From: Maniola hyperantus
Lineage: Eukaryota > Arthropoda > Insecta > Lepidoptera > Nymphalidae
Length of the DNA stretch: 64,000 nucleotides
NCBI RefSeq assembly: GCF_902806685.2
Contig: NC_048542.1
Coordinates: 11,826,533 to 11,890,532, forward strand
Reading direction: 5' to 3'
This document shows positions 1-11,069 of this stretch, one piece after another. Made by a program: the position numbers and the translations under genes. The notes under the pieces are model-generated. The model did no database searches and had not been told where the DNA came from. It saw only the letters and a program-made list of their open reading frames with translations. The first letter of the stretch is position 1; each line of letters opens with the position of its first letter.

Positions 1-590
1 ATAATAGCATTAGAGTTACCTGTAGATACTATACCACTGCATTTACGACTCAAATTAGGACTTAGTGACACAAGATATTTTTAAAAAAGATTTCCTTGAG
101 GTAATTTCAATCTAGAAAAAAATAAAATTACTTGTTTCCAAACTTAGTATGTATTGTCTAGCGCAACTAGGCAGCAATATAGATATTATCCGTCTTCATT
201 TTTGCTTTTTTAACGAGATAAATTCAGTTCTAGATAACGCGTATATACGTTGTCCCCAAGGGATCCGTAAGAGAACGCAGTAGATATGGGTCAGGTTTTT
301 TTGTGAGCTGATCGAGTGAGCTGCTCCTTTACAATTACAACAGGGAGGCGGAGACTAAGGGTATGAACCTATCCACACTCTATTATTATCTAGGTCAACG
401 GCCTCCATACTATTTTCTAGATGATGCCTGTGACTTCATTCGCGTAAGTAAATTCCGTGCGATCTCTTTGATTTTCCGGGATAGAAGTAGGCCTATAATA
501 TTCTTTTCCGGGTTGCAAGCTACTTCTGTACCTACCTACCAAATAGATGATACCCATGACCTATTTGCTGTGAATTGCTACTATGTACAT
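1..590. other. Unassigned AT-rich sequence
   Basis: No repeat family or gene is recognised. A 76-codon open frame (363-593) has no recognisable motif and runs into the start of the Helitron-like element that follows, so it is not called a gene. Confidence 0.5.
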
Positions 591-831
591 TAGTACCCTT
601 ATTATAAATGCGAAAGTGTGTTTGTTCGTTGGTTTGTTGGTTTGTTAGTTTGTTGGTTTGTCCTTCAATCAAGTCGCAACGGTGCAATAAATTGACGTGA
701 TTTTTTGCATGGGTATAGATAAAGACCTGGAGAGTGACATAGGCTACTTTTTATCCCGGAAAATCAAAGAGTTCCCACGGGATTTTTAAAAAACCTAATT
801 TCACGCGGACGAAGTCGCGGGCATCAGCTAG
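591..831 (+). mobile_element. Helitron-like non-autonomous element, family A
   Basis: Begins near AGTACCCTTATTATAAATG, carries a GTTTGTTGGTTTGTTAG-type simple stretch, the block CATAGGCTACTTTTTATCCC, and ends with a hairpin (ACGCGGACGAAGTCGCGGG) followed by CATCAGCTAG and then T. A 5' TC (degraded here), a 3' hairpin and a terminal CTAG inserted before T are the hallmarks of Helitrons. Other copies in the window (30385, 33767, 41604) share the whole length. No Rep/helicase is encoded, so it would depend on enzymes supplied elsewhere. Confidence 0.7.
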
Positions 832-2729
832 TTTATTATATTAGAGTATGGATATGGATTTTATTTCACCACTGTATATGGCACTGACATCGACGCAATG
901 GGTTCTGACTTCTGAGTTCTCAGTATAACTTGTTAAGTAACATCTTGTCAACGTTAACGATGCGAAAATCTGTCAAAATATAATATTATGAAGATGTCAA
1001 ATCACAAGATTTCCCGTTACCTTATTTCGTACCTGGTTACAAAATATTGGTCACCAACGTGGACGAAACCGTTTTAAGGTATATATTATACCTATCAATA
1101 TATATGAGTATTCATTTAATTATTTATATATCACAAATTAATACGTAAATGTTGTCGCTCTACTTTTATTTTCTTCCAATATACTTATATTTGCCAACCA
1201 AGTAAGCCAAAAATCGACCTCAATTTTGTAATTGCGAAAGTTCATGTTTTTTTCTTTCTTTTGCCAACAAAGCGTAGTGAATATAATTAAAGTACCAAGA
1301 ACAATAGAATATTTTCCTTGTAATATACAAAAAGAACGTGGAAGATTTTTAGCTTTAGCCCTAATTTGAATACTAAAGTAGCACGTTCGTGGATTACTAA
1401 GTAAATATATTGATGTAAACTCGTAGGCAAAGAATCCCTACCAACCTCAGTAAGATATTTTTAATTATTTAATGAATAATTCAATAAACAAGATTGAAAA
1501 AAACAGGATTTTGTATTTAACGCATATCCCACTATAATCTTATGAATCTTACTAATTAAGCATGGTGTTCGTATGATAGGCGAAATAGTTTCATAATGTT
1601 TAAATCAAATATTTGTGTTTACTCAAGTTTTCTAATTTGGATCTTTACGTATAGAGGATAAGGTACAAACTTAATGAATTCCTGGGCTATGTATGGAAAT
1701 ACGTATTATATGCTCAAAGTTTCTTAATAGGGATTGATAGTTAAAGTAGTTTATCACGAAGTTTAACTATGTTAAGTGGACGTGTTTACTGGGCCGATGA
1801 TTAAATAGTTAGTCATTTTACTTGAACTCCGCCTAAGTTCTTGTAGCGGGCATCTAATTTGTCATATTTACAATATCTTCTCCTTCTTTTTTATCAGCCT
1901 TTACTTATCCAATATTGGACATAGGCCTGGCATGTGCAGGCCATTTTTTTTATATGAACCAGAAACATTTACAATAAAGAGAAAAAGAAAGTGAAAGCGG
2001 ACAGGGAAGCACTTATCTCTATTTCCCCGCTATTATTTTTCCTGGTGTTGGCAAGTCTCCTCCAAGTTTTTTCCGCAAGCTTGGTGCTATCATCGGACCA
2101 ACGAGATGGTTGTGTTTCAACGTTTCTTTCTTCGCTTTATGGTTTAAGTGGCAAAAAAATTGCGTACATGAGAAACGAAGGTCGTAAAAGAATGTTTTTA
2201 TTCCCCCTTGAGCGGGACCTCGTTGAATAGGTTTTTTTTTAAATCATTATGAGACTTCAGGAAAATGTTTATAGTAAACGAAAAAATTGAAAAAATGCCG
2301 AGGATATCTTATTTAAAAATAGAACGTTTTTGATTTTGTATGACCCCGGCTGAGACCCTCTTTAGCACTTTGTAGGCTTTTGCGCTGTTTATTTTTTATT
2401 TAATGTCAATCAAACATGGATCAATTTAAGATCATTTTTTGGGGTAACTTTTTCAAGCTTAATAGTATAAAGGTTAATTATTGTACGTGATAAAAAAGGC
2501 ATATAGCGTAATATAACTATATTGAAACAAATTTCACTAGGGCAACATTAAGGACCGATATGTCTCACATATTGGGCCGTTCGTCTCGTTTACGATCACC
2601 CTTACGTTATTCGATCAGCCTGGACCAGTAAACAGTAACTCTTGGCCTTTCCTGAGATAAATGGAAAACAGCTTTTTTATGTACCGATACTTGATTTAAT
2701 GTTAAACAATTCAATTTACTTCTTATCAA
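832..2729. other. Unassigned AT-rich sequence with small repeat traces
   Basis: Mostly unrecognised. Around 1905-1950 the words ATTGGACATAGGCCTGGC resemble the RTE LINE end seen elsewhere as CTGGACATAGGTC. The stretch 1983-2023 (AGAAAGTGAAAGCGGACAGG) recurs diverged at 36306-36345. A 79-codon frame at 1991-2230 has a hydrophobic N-terminus, but it starts on GTG inside that repeat. Confidence 0.45.
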
Positions 2730-2893
2730 TTCCCTTATTATAAATGCGAAACTGTGTTTGTTTGTTGGTTTGTTGGTTTATTGGCTTGTTGGTTTGTCCT
2801 TCAATCACGTCGCAACGGTGCAACTAATTGACGTGATTTTTTGCATAGGTATAGATAAAGACCTGGAGAGTGACATAGGCTAATTTTTATCCC
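2730..2893 (+). mobile_element. Helitron-like family A, 3'-truncated
   Basis: Matches the first two thirds of the 591-831 element (TTATTATAAATGCGAAACTG, GTTGGTTTGTT repeats, TAAAGACCTGGAGAGTGACA) and then stops at TTTTTATCCC, where a short inverted copy of its own last bases begins. The 3' hairpin and CTAG are missing. Confidence 0.7.
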
Positions 2894-2913
2894 TGCATAA
2901 AAATTAGCCTATG
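2874..2913. repeat. Perfect 17-bp inverted repeat at a Helitron breakpoint
   Basis: CATAGGCTAATTTTTAT (2874-2890) is followed by the 6-nt loop CCCTGC and its exact reverse complement (2897-2913). The right arm is an inverted duplicate of the Helitron-like sequence just before it, so it arose after or during the truncation. Confidence 0.9.
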
Positions 2914-3334
2914 TGCATTAAAATAAGATTCATCTTCCAAAACCCAACACAAGAAATCCAACAAAAAATTAAGTTTTATCATCCCTAACTAAATTAAAAA
3001 TAGAATATTTTGTTACAAACTGTTCCGTACTAGCAAATCCTAATTCAATAACTTTTTTTAATCTTAATAATCTAATAGCAAAATTTCATGTTTCCACCGT
3101 TTCAAAAATATTTCTCTCCATTGGAAAATGCATTTTGCAAAACGATGCGAAATTAATAAACCACTTTACTAAAATATATTGAATGGATTTATATTGCGGT
3201 GATCACTTAAACACGAAGTAAGACACAAAGTCGCTTGTCTGAACCTTATGATTTTCCGGTGATCACTGATGAAATATTTTGTCCAGGGCAGTGATCGCTG
3301 AAAGTGTTACCTACTACTACCCAACGCATTTTTT
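2914..3334. other. Unassigned AT-rich sequence
   Basis: No motif recognised. A 77-codon minus-strand frame at 3246-3479 overlaps the SINE promoter that follows and is explained by it. Confidence 0.5.
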
Positions 3335-3602
3335 GACGACCTCCCTGGCGCAGTGGTGAGCGCTGTGGTCTTAATAGTGGGAGGTCCCGGGTTCGATTCC
3401 TGGCAGGGGTTTGGAATTTTATAATTTCTAAATTTCTGGTCTGGTCTGGTAGGAGGCTTCGGCCGTGGCTAGTTACCACCCTACCGGCAAAGCCGTGCCG
3501 CCAAGCGATTTAGCGTTCCGGTACGATGCCGTGTAGAAACCAAAAGGGGTATGGGTTTAATAAAAACTGCCATACCCCTTAAATAAAAAAATAAAAAAAA
3601 AT
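3335..3602 (+). mobile_element. tRNA-derived SINE, family O
   Basis: The 5' part has an RNA polymerase III promoter: A box TGGCGCAGTGG (3346-3356) and B box GGTTCGATTCC (3390-3400), 33 bases apart as in tRNAs. The body holds GTACGATGCCGTGTAGAAACC, then a TAATAAAAACTGCCATACCC block, and ends in an A-rich AAATAAAAAAATAAAA tail. Partial copies at 22640, 46672 and 5728 carry an extra 3' module (CAGGTGAGATTGCAGTCAA-like) that this copy lacks. It would be mobilised by LINE machinery. Confidence 0.85.
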
Positions 3603-3681
3603 ATGTATCCAAGTTGCTACCTTTTTTATACACAGGAAATGCCTAATGCATACCCCTTCGTCAGGGGAAACAAAGGGGTAA

Positions 3682-3968
3682 AACCTGTGTTCGTCCCTCG
3701 ACAGACTGTCGTTGCGCGGGTATCACTTACTAGTATTCACCGCGCTTCCACCAGGTTCAAACTTGCAGGTGGGTCCCATCACTGTCGGCAGCCTAGCTCC
3801 TGGGACATCCGTCTTAGATACGCGAATGCAACACCGTGCGCCACCTCCTGGCCTGTCTATGTTTGGGGTGACGAACGCCCCTTACGTTCGTTACCCGCAG
3901 GCCATGGCTCATGGAGACCGGAGGTCATCATGCACCCGTATTTGAGCCCCTGGGTTCAAACAGTTTAG
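3682..3968 (+). other. GC-rich open stretch, possible exon or unknown repeat
   Basis: A strikingly GC-rich block in AT-rich surroundings. Two overlapping frames stay open. One (about 3682-3954) reads with Pro/Gly-rich segments such as PPGSNLQVGPITVGSLAPG and ends at TGA. The other (3603-3968) has 121 codons. A pyrimidine-rich CCCTCGACAG at 3695-3704 could be a splice acceptor, and GGAG/GTCATC near 3925 a weak donor. No domain is recognised and no second copy was noticed in the window. It could be a host exon, a fragment of an unrecognised transposon, or chance opening due to high GC. Confidence 0.25.
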
Positions 3969-4365
3969 GAAAATACACACATTTTTGATAACTCATTATC
4001 TGAAATTATTATACATACTTCAATAAATAATTCCCAATATCGAAAACGTTATTGTTGTACTTCAACCTTAGACGTAATAAAATTTTATTATTTCACCAGT
4101 TAGCCGTAACGAAGGACGGCCAAAGAGATAAAGGAGAAAATATAGATCCGGAAAAGTCTACAAAAAATAGGCTATTGACGAGAAACTCTGTAAACAAGGA
4201 GATAACACGGCGATGATATCTGCGCTTTTTGTAAGAATTATTGGGCAGTTGGTCGCACGCTTCTCTGAATATTGTGGCTGTAACCTACTTTTTTCCGCAA
4301 CTTTAGATTGCGTGGGATTATATTTATAGTTAAAATATTCTGTGGCCCATAAAATTATTATAAGA
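3969..4365. other. Unassigned AT-rich sequence
   Basis: No repeat or gene recognised. An 84-codon minus-strand frame (4158-4412) runs into the Helitron-like element at 4366 and is not supported as a gene. Confidence 0.5.
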
Positions 4366-4560
4366 CTAGCTAATTCCCGCGACTTCGTTCGCGTGGACCA
4401 CACAAATTTCAACCCTCTATTTTACCCCTTAGGAGTTGAATTTTCAAAAATCCTTTCTTAGCGGATGTCTACGTCACAATAGCTATCTGCATGCCAAATT
4501 TCAGCCCGATCCGTCCAGTAGAAACTGTGCGTTGATAGATCAGTCAGTCAATCAGATATG
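4366..4560 (-). mobile_element. Helitron-like element, family B
   Basis: Minus-strand copy: CTAG at 4366-4369, then the hairpin region CCCGCGACTTCGTTCGCG, AATCCTTTCTTAGCGGATG, AAATTTCAGCCCGATCCGTC and GATAGATCAGTCAGTCAATC. It breaks off at the junction with half of a family F MITE. Other B copies are at 23219, 40130, 52211 and 53440. Confidence 0.7.
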
Positions 4561-4561
4561 A

Positions 4562-4657
4562 TGTTATGTCGGTCTCAACGACAGTGACAATGCTCTACAA
4601 ATCTGCTATCTTCTCCTTCTTAATATCGATGTACATTTCTTTCTGCCGCGTACTGTA
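4562..4657. mobile_element. MITE family F, right arm only
   Basis: Matches the right half of the complete element at 58615-58798: GTCGGTCTCAACGACAGTGA, GCTCTACAAATCTGCTATC, GATGTACATTTCTTTCTGCC and the terminal CGCGTACTGTA. The left arm is missing and is replaced by the end of the Helitron-like copy. Confidence 0.75.
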
Positions 4658-4957
4658 AGTGTAGATCTGTTATTTTATGATAGGGACATATTATTATCAA
4701 AAATAATTTGTAATAGTCATCAAGGTACCTACCTATCTACATAACAACTGTATCGTATAAAGTAGGTATTCTAGTGATCTAGAAAATATATCCCATGATA
4801 ATATTATGCATTGTTGAAAGCGCACGTCTGCTTTAAATGGGACATTCCCATGAGAACGCGAAGTGTTTATTTTGTGGTTTAAAATACGAGCAGATCCGTA
4901 TATATAAAAGGAAAATTTGACAAACTGAATTTGATTTAATATAAATCGGTTAAACGG
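4658..4957. other. Unassigned AT-rich sequence
   Basis: No recognised repeat. It contains a 76-codon minus-strand frame (4733-4963) without motifs. Confidence 0.45.
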
Positions 4958-5141
4958 ATGCAACTTTAAGGATCCCGTGGAAACACTTTGATTATCCGGG
5001 CTAAAAGTAGCCTATGTCCTTCGCCGGTTTGTAAGCTAACTCTGTACCAAATTTCATCAAATCGGTTAAACTGTTGGGCCGTGAAAAGCTAGCAGACAGA
5101 CAGACACACTCGTATTTATAATATTACTATGGATTACTATG
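4958..5141 (-). mobile_element. Helitron-like subfamily A', 3'-truncated
   Basis: Reads on the minus strand from ATTATAAATACGAGTGTGTC through CTAGCTTTTCACGGCCCAAC, GATTTGATGAAATTTGGTAC and GACATAGGCTACTTTTAGCC. The terminal hairpin and CTAG are lost. A' shares its 3' half with family A but has a CTGTCTGTCTG and GCTAGCTTTTCACGG 5' half. Confidence 0.65.
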
Positions 5142-5403
5142 GATAGTAGGTATGTAGTATCCATTGATAAAACGTGAACAAATTGATAAATGCGGTGTAT
5201 AAAAGGGAAGCTTACACACAACATTAATATTTAATGGATTTTACCAGTTAATATTCAACACCGTAAGCCGATTTGGTTTCGATTTAATTGGAGCCGTTTT
5301 GTTATATTCAAACTGTAGTTTTTATTTATTTTTAAAACCGAATTTTCACTAGCCTAATACATTTATAGAAATTTTACATTCCTAGAAATTATATTGATTT
5401 GTA
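5142..5403. other. Unassigned AT-rich sequence
   Basis: No recognised feature. Confidence 0.4.
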
Positions 5404-5727
5404 GGGTTCCGTACCTCAAAAGGAAAAAAGGAACCTTTATAGGATCACTTGTCTGTCTGTCTGTCTGTCTATCCGTCTGGCTGTCGTGTCTGTCAAGAAA
5501 ACCTATAGGGTACTTCCCGTTGATATAGAATCATGAAATTAGGCAGGTAGATAGGTCTTATAGCACAAAACCGTGAATTTGTAGAGTACATCACAAAAAA
5601 ATTAAAATGGGTTCACGAAAAAATTACATATAGATGGCGCTGTTGTATTTACTTGCAGTGTTGGACACAAAAATGTTAAATTACGATGGTACGAGTCCGA
5701 GTCGCCCTTGACCGCTTTTTTTTTATT
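5404..5727 (+). repeat. Interspersed repeat family D
   Basis: Starts AGGGTTCCGTACCTCAAAAG, has GATCACTTGTCTGTCTGTC, AACCTATAGGGTACTTCCCG and ATCATGAAATTAGGCAGGTA, and ends GAGTCCGAGTCGCCCTTGACC before a T run. Six copies in this window share this order (9546 minus, 11070, 58363, 62068, 63810). The transposon class is not resolved. Confidence 0.75.
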
Positions 5728-5815
5728 TTTATTCCAACACAAGTCAGCCTTGACTGCAATCCTACCTAATAGTAAGTGATGATGCAGTCTCAGATGGAAG
5801 CGGGTATGGCAGATT
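5728..5815 (-). mobile_element. SINE O 3' fragment
   Basis: On the minus strand: GATGGAAGC-type sequence, CATCATCACTTACTATTAGG, TTGCAGTCAAGGCTGACTTG, then AATAAAAATAAAA. This is the 3' module also found at 22640-22808. It abuts the T-rich end of repeat D directly. Confidence 0.65.
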
Positions 5816-6349
5816 TTTGAAAGACTTTCTGTACAAAAAATATTCAATTAACAAAATCATTCCGCAGTTTAAGATTATTATTTGGCGATTCAAAAAGCAG
5901 CACTTTTGACTTATACTGTGTTTAAACCTGTAGAAAGCATAAAATAATGTAAAAATGATAATGTCATTCACTTTTAATAGTATTTTAAGATCTATTAGTG
6001 AAGGTAATATAGACTTAGGGAAATTATTTTCTAATAATTTCTTCAATAGATTTACGAACAACAAACTTTCGAAAAGGTAAAGTAAGAGAATAAATAAAAT
6101 AAATCCTATACTTGCTAAAAGCTTATAACTTGTACTGATGCAAGGATATGAGACATCTTAATCAGGTGTTCCTAAAAGCATGTGTGACATTAGCAAGCAG
6201 TGAGCTTGAAAAGTTTAACCAATGCCCAGCTGTAGGTACTATCATCATTAAATGCTATAAAGTTAAATAAAACTAAGATTGTAGGCACGCAGTCAAGTTT
6301 TTTTGTATAATACCTTTACTATGACATAGACATGTGACATATGACACAT
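5816..6349. other. Unassigned AT-rich sequence
   Basis: No recognised element. A 100-codon minus-strand frame (5762-6064) lies in AT-rich sequence and overlaps the SINE fragment; it has no motif. Confidence 0.45.
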
Positions 6350-6880
6350 CATTTTATTTTATTTTATTTATTAAATTAACTTACGGCTACTTACACTAAT
6401 ACATTAAAAAAAACTTAATTCTGAAAATATAACTAACTAAATGTAGTCGCCAATTAAAAGTTAATACAACATTTACAAACATATGTGACAAAATAAAAAT
6501 GCATACATCAATTACAGATAAGACTCAAGACTTCCAATATACAAAGATCTTGTCGCGAAACCTATACAAAGAGTCAGAATTAATGTCAATGACAGAGCTG
6601 TGGTGGTTAAGAGTTTTACACAATCATTAGCTATTGGTGTAATAAAATGTTTTTTGTTTTACTTTTTTGTAGAAAGCTGTAAGTGAACTATTATTTTTCA
6701 GATCTGTGACTCCATATGCCATGAACGTCTGCAATATAAATTAAGAAAATTATTTTCCTTGTTTTTCTTCTTTGAAGATGGGAAGTAAAGTTTCGTTCTG
6801 TGTTCTGTTCATATCTCAGTGGAAGCAACCCAGATTCTATGAATTTCTGGTCAGGTTAGTATATTATACTATATCTAGCT
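6350..6880 (-). repeat. Possible decayed retroelement, minus strand
   Basis: Opens with TTTTATTTTATTTTATTTAT, which on the minus strand would be an AATAAA-type 3' tail, followed by about 500 bases of even composition ending near GAAGCAACCCAGATTCTATG. No coding motif could be read, so this is only a suggestion. Confidence 0.25.
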
Positions 6881-8141
6881 AACATTTGTGAACAACGTAG
6901 CTATTTTTTCCCTCTTTATAACTTAAAAAAGTTATATGTATAGATAGATAGATAGATACAGATATAAATAGATAGATACTTAAAGAAGATTGGCACTCGG
7001 TATTTTTTGTAAGATTAGGTGAATTTCCCAAAAAAAAAAAAAACATTTTTTGTAGCTCAATAACAGACTAGAAATTACAATTTAGCACTATATACATCGA
7101 TATAAAATGTAGTGGATACTAGCCGAATGCGTTATTATTTTGCTCAGATCGTAGTCCAACACAAGTAAACGGGTAGCCGTCAATATTTAACAACTAGTCA
7201 AAATAAGTATTATATTAGAGTTAAGTACCCGGAAAATTGTAAAAGGGGCAATACTTCCATTCCATAATACATCTTCCAGTTTACTTTGATCCTAAGCATA
7301 CATAGATCAAAGGCGTACGTGATATCAGTAAATTCAGCTTTGTAACTGAAATAGAGTAACTTTGTCGCGAAAGTCAACTACAAGTCCGATCCCTCGCCTT
7401 GCAGACGATCTATCCTGTGTTTGGACATTTTGTTTAGGAATGTTTTGGAAGCACTTTGTTGACATATTTCGTCACAGTAATTGCCTCTTCTGACTACAGA
7501 AAAGTTGGTCTATTTATTGCGCAATTATTCAGATTGCTTGTTAAAGTGGGAAAGCAGTTAGCGCTTTTCTACGAGGGCATAATTTTACAAATATTATATT
7601 TTTTACAACGCTAGTATTTATGAAGTCTGTACTGCTACATATATACGTGTCACACACACATACAAGCGTATGAAATTTGTCATCACATTCTGGGATACCT
7701 TTGCTTATCTGGAGTTAAATAGGGTGCCCAGACCATGTAGATGACCGGCACCCAATATATGAACAAATCTCAGTTTTTATTTCATTAAGAGTTATGGACG
7801 TACTACGGCTTTTGTTGTATTTTTGCTCGAAGCAGCAACACCATACCTACGCTTATTATTACATTTATTCGGATACTTACTACTTAAGTTAGCTGTATAT
7901 GTTTTATTAGAAGTAAAAATGTTTTGCCGTACACTACTAACCTCTACTTTAAAATGACCCAAATAGCTTTGAAAAGAAATCGCAACTAATACACAAATAG
8001 CTTTTAGAATGTTACAAAATGATACAAAGTGAATGAAAATTGGGTTAGAAGCTTTCAAAAGCAAGTTACAAAAATAAATGCACTTTTTGTATGTACTGCA
8101 AATACTTCTAAATGAATAAACATTCTAAAATATCTTAGTAA
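6881..8141. other. Unassigned AT-rich sequence with a short GATA microsatellite
   Basis: A (GATA)n-like stretch lies at about 6941-6976 and an A run at 7030-7043. The rest shows no recognised repeat or gene. A 90-codon minus-strand frame (7792-8064) has no motif. Confidence 0.5.
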
Positions 8142-8515
8142 CTAGCTGACCCACCCGGGCGAACCCGGGGAATTCAGAAAATCGGCGTGGGGGTAGAATT
8201 TGCTAAAATCTTGAAATAGGTATCTACGTATTTTTTCTTTTATACCGAAAACCAAAATATCAATTTTCATGGAAATAACTTGAAAAATGACGGATTTTCA
8301 GACAATCTTTCATACCCTATTTAACCCCCTTGGCAGTACAATTTTTACCAATCATGAAATATGTATTTTTTATTCTTAAACGAAAGCCTGAACACCAATT
8401 TTCATCAAAATAACTTTAAAAATGATAGACTTTCATACAAACTTCCATCCCCTATTTACCCTCTTTAGGGGTGAAATTTCGAAAAATCCTTTCTTATTGG
8501 ATAAGGATGTCCTTT
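8142..8515 (-). mobile_element. Helitron-like element, family M
   Basis: CTAG at 8142-8145, preceded on the minus strand by the palindromic hairpin CCCGGGTTCGCCCGGG (8155-8170). The body includes AATCGGCGTGGGGGTAGAAT and repeated AAATAACTT/ATGACGGATTTTCA-like units. The terminal CTAG plus hairpin fit a Helitron 3' end, but the family differs in sequence from A and B. Confidence 0.6.
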
Positions 8516-8519
8516 TTCA

Positions 8520-8600
8520 AGGAGTCAGTTCGCGCACGCGTCTCGGTTGAGACCCCGGATGGGCTAACGTCGACTAAACACGTGAGTACAGCCGGGTGTA
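8520..8600. repeat. Repeat family N fragment
   Basis: GGATGGGCTAACGTCGACTA, AACACGTGAGTACAGCCGGG recurs diverged at 40600-40705 (CTTACGTCGACTAAACACG, AGTACAGCCGAAG). Class unknown. Confidence 0.5.
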
Positions 8601-9545
8601 AGATATGTATAATATGAGAACTATTGTGTTTTAGTTTTCTAGCTCCAAAGGCTCCTTAAGCTGAACACACAGTTTTATAATAGTATCGTAAAACTGAGCC
8701 TGAATGTTGATGAGTCAGTCAGTGAGTCAGGAACTTATTTTTATAATAAGACGTATTGATAACTATTAAAATTTTAGTCATTGACTTAAAGGAAATGTAC
8801 CTACAAATATTATTTTTAAGACTAGAATTTAAATTATAAATTCATAAGAGTCTTGAATTTCATATAAGTTAGAGAGTTAGAGGCCAGAGCACAGTTTTGC
8901 TTCTGTCGGGAGTCTCATGACATCTCGCGACTGTTTTTAAGTTCTTATTAAACATGCAGAATTCGAATGCAAATAATGCTTTGCTCACTTCTACCGCTCG
9001 CTTAATTAAAGAGTAAATAAAAATAACCGAAATAACTAGAAAAGGAAATAGCTACTAATGCCAAAACAGCCTTTCCTACTTTCACGGCAAAATGACCTGT
9101 TTACTAGAAAAGGATGAAAAAATTTACAAAAACCAGACTGGAGATTCCTCTTTTGAAAGCAACTTACAAAAATGAACACATTTATTATGAGAAGTACCGT
9201 AAGTACTACAGAGGAATGAATTAAAAATTCTGAAATACTTAAATGTTCAAAGGAAAAGCTACAAGATCGCAAAAAGTTTAAGAATAAAAATGGCAAACGA
9301 ATCCGGATTTCAGAGGATTTCGAGATTAGCGTATTTATGCTTGTATAATCTGTCGCTTCTAAAGAAATAATGATACGTTTTTATCTTTTTTAAGATTTTC
9401 AAATATACTATTTTTTAAGATTTCCATAGATTTCAAAAACTAAATAGGTACTTACTAAAAATCCAAAACTATTTAGCACAAAAAAAAAACAAATACCCTT
9501 TCATATGATACCCACTTGTAATCTTACTTTAAAAGTTGAAAATAC
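8601..9545. other. Unassigned AT-rich sequence
   Basis: No repeat recognised. An 86-codon minus-strand frame (9036-9296) has a Phe/Ser-rich hydrophobic composition typical of chance translation of AT-rich DNA. Confidence 0.5.
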
Positions 9546-9780
9546 TATTTTTCGTATCACATTCACGGTTTTCGGATTTTCTCCTTTACGTGTGCTATAA
9601 GACCTACCGACCTGCCAAATTTCATAATTCTAGGTCAACGCGAAGTACCCTTTAGGTTTTCTTACCTGGTAGATTGTACTACTCTATAGGCTTTCTAGAC
9701 AGACACGACGGACAGACAGATAGACAACAAAGTGATCCTATAAGGGTTCCTTTGACCTTTTGAGGTACGGAACTCCAAAA
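9546..9780 (-). repeat. Interspersed repeat family D
   Basis: Minus-strand copy: GGAGTTCCGTACCTCAAAAG, GGAACCCTTATAGGATCACT, CTATCTGTCTGTCCGTCG, ATTATGAAATTTGGCAGGTC, AACCGTGAATGTGATACG. The distal GAGTCCGACTCG end is missing. Confidence 0.75.
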
Positions 9781-10185
9781 ATGTGTAAATTAATTTGGGA
9801 TATCACACTGCATCGGTACTGTGGTAATCCACCTGTAATCAGGTACTTACGCATTAATTGTTTCTTTAAGATCATGAATTGAAATGATCTAAATATTACG
9901 TTAGTTGAGATAGAAACTATAATAATCAAGAGAGAAAGAAAAGAAAGAAAACTTTTTTAATTGCTTAGTATCAACATTTTTGGTTGCTTAGTGCTGTGAA
10001 AAAATACGCATGCAAATTCGAGCCGTCCATTTATTTCCCTACATCAAAACAAAACAATAAATGAACATGCCACTCGCGATGCATTGATTTCACCATTTTG
10101 ACGAATTCATGACGTGATCAACTTTCATTTCATAGTCCGAATCCATTTTTTGTTTGTAGCTGGATCACAAAAATAGCTTAGTTTT
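9781..10185. other. Unassigned AT-rich sequence
   Basis: Lies between a minus-strand D and a plus-strand E repeat. No recognised feature. Confidence 0.45.
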
Positions 10186-10467
10186 CGGGTTTCGTACCCA
10201 AAGAATGCCAACAGGACCCTATTAATAAGGCTTCGCCGTCCGTCCGTCAGTCCGTCAGTCTGTCTGTCAGCGGGCTGTATCTCGTGAACCGTGATAGGTA
10301 GAGAGTGTTGAAATTTTAACACAATGTGAAATACACATTGTGTGCCCTATAACAACACATAATAAAAATTTCAAAATGGCCGCCACAAAAAATTAAGAAA
10401 AAGTGTAATTTCTTACAATATGGTACGGAACCCTTCATGTGCAAGTCCGGCTCGCACTTGGTTGATT
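10186..10467 (+). repeat. Interspersed repeat family E
   Basis: GTACCCAAAGAATGCCAACA, GACCCTATTAATAAGGCTTC, GTCAGCGGGCTGTATCTCGT, AAAATGGCCGCCACAAAAAA, then ATGGTACGGAACCCTTCATG and GTCCGGCTCGCACTTGG. The start (GTACC) and the late GGTACGGAACCC are inverted relatives, and the end resembles that of family D, so D and E are probably relatives. Confidence 0.75.
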
Positions 10468-11069
10468 TATCAATCAGCGTTTAAGCGGGACATACTCAAG
10501 AGCGAGACGCTGTTTAATCAACATTAGGTATTACGTTATTATTCTTCAAACTAATCAATAGTTTTAAGAAAAAACGAATTTCAAATATAATTAATAAGTA
10601 ATGTTGCCATAAAGTTTTGCAATTTTGTAGTTTTTTATACGGTTTATTTACGCACAAATTTTGCCTCTAAATTTGGCCTAAAGTAGAAATGTTTCAAGAG
10701 ACATAACTTCCAAAATAAATCTTCTTTCTAATACATACATGTGTATTGTGTAGGTATATGGTGAGAAGTAAGCAAGTGAGAAGTGTAACCTTAAATGGAA
10801 TTCCCTAACATCACTGAAACTCTTGTGACCTTTCTCAGCTCAAAGGGGTTTCAGAGAGCACTGTATGCTAAGTGGCTCTTTGCTCTTTGACAGCGATCTC
10901 ACGTGCCGACATTATAATATTCCACTTTTGTATTTTCATGGTCAAGCAAATTTCGTTTCCAATAGGTAAGTATAATAAACTAAAATATAGTAGACAGGTA
11001 TTCTAACAAAAACAAAGCCATCATTACTGCCGTTGTAAATCACTATCCATATTACCCAAATAATTTTTA
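10468..11069. other. Unassigned AT-rich sequence
   Basis: No recognised repeat or coding motif. Confidence 0.45.

Noticed and set aside
1991..2230. Secreted or membrane small protein with hydrophobic N-terminus
   Set aside because: Begins with GTG inside a word repeated at 36306; AT-rich hydrophobic reading with no supporting signals.
3335..3410. tRNA gene from A and B boxes
   Set aside because: No cloverleaf closure; followed by SINE O body and A-rich tail.
6350..6880. LINE with readable ORF on the minus strand
   Set aside because: AATAAA-like tail is suggestive, but I could not read any reverse transcriptase or C-terminal motif; kept only as a low-confidence repeat.
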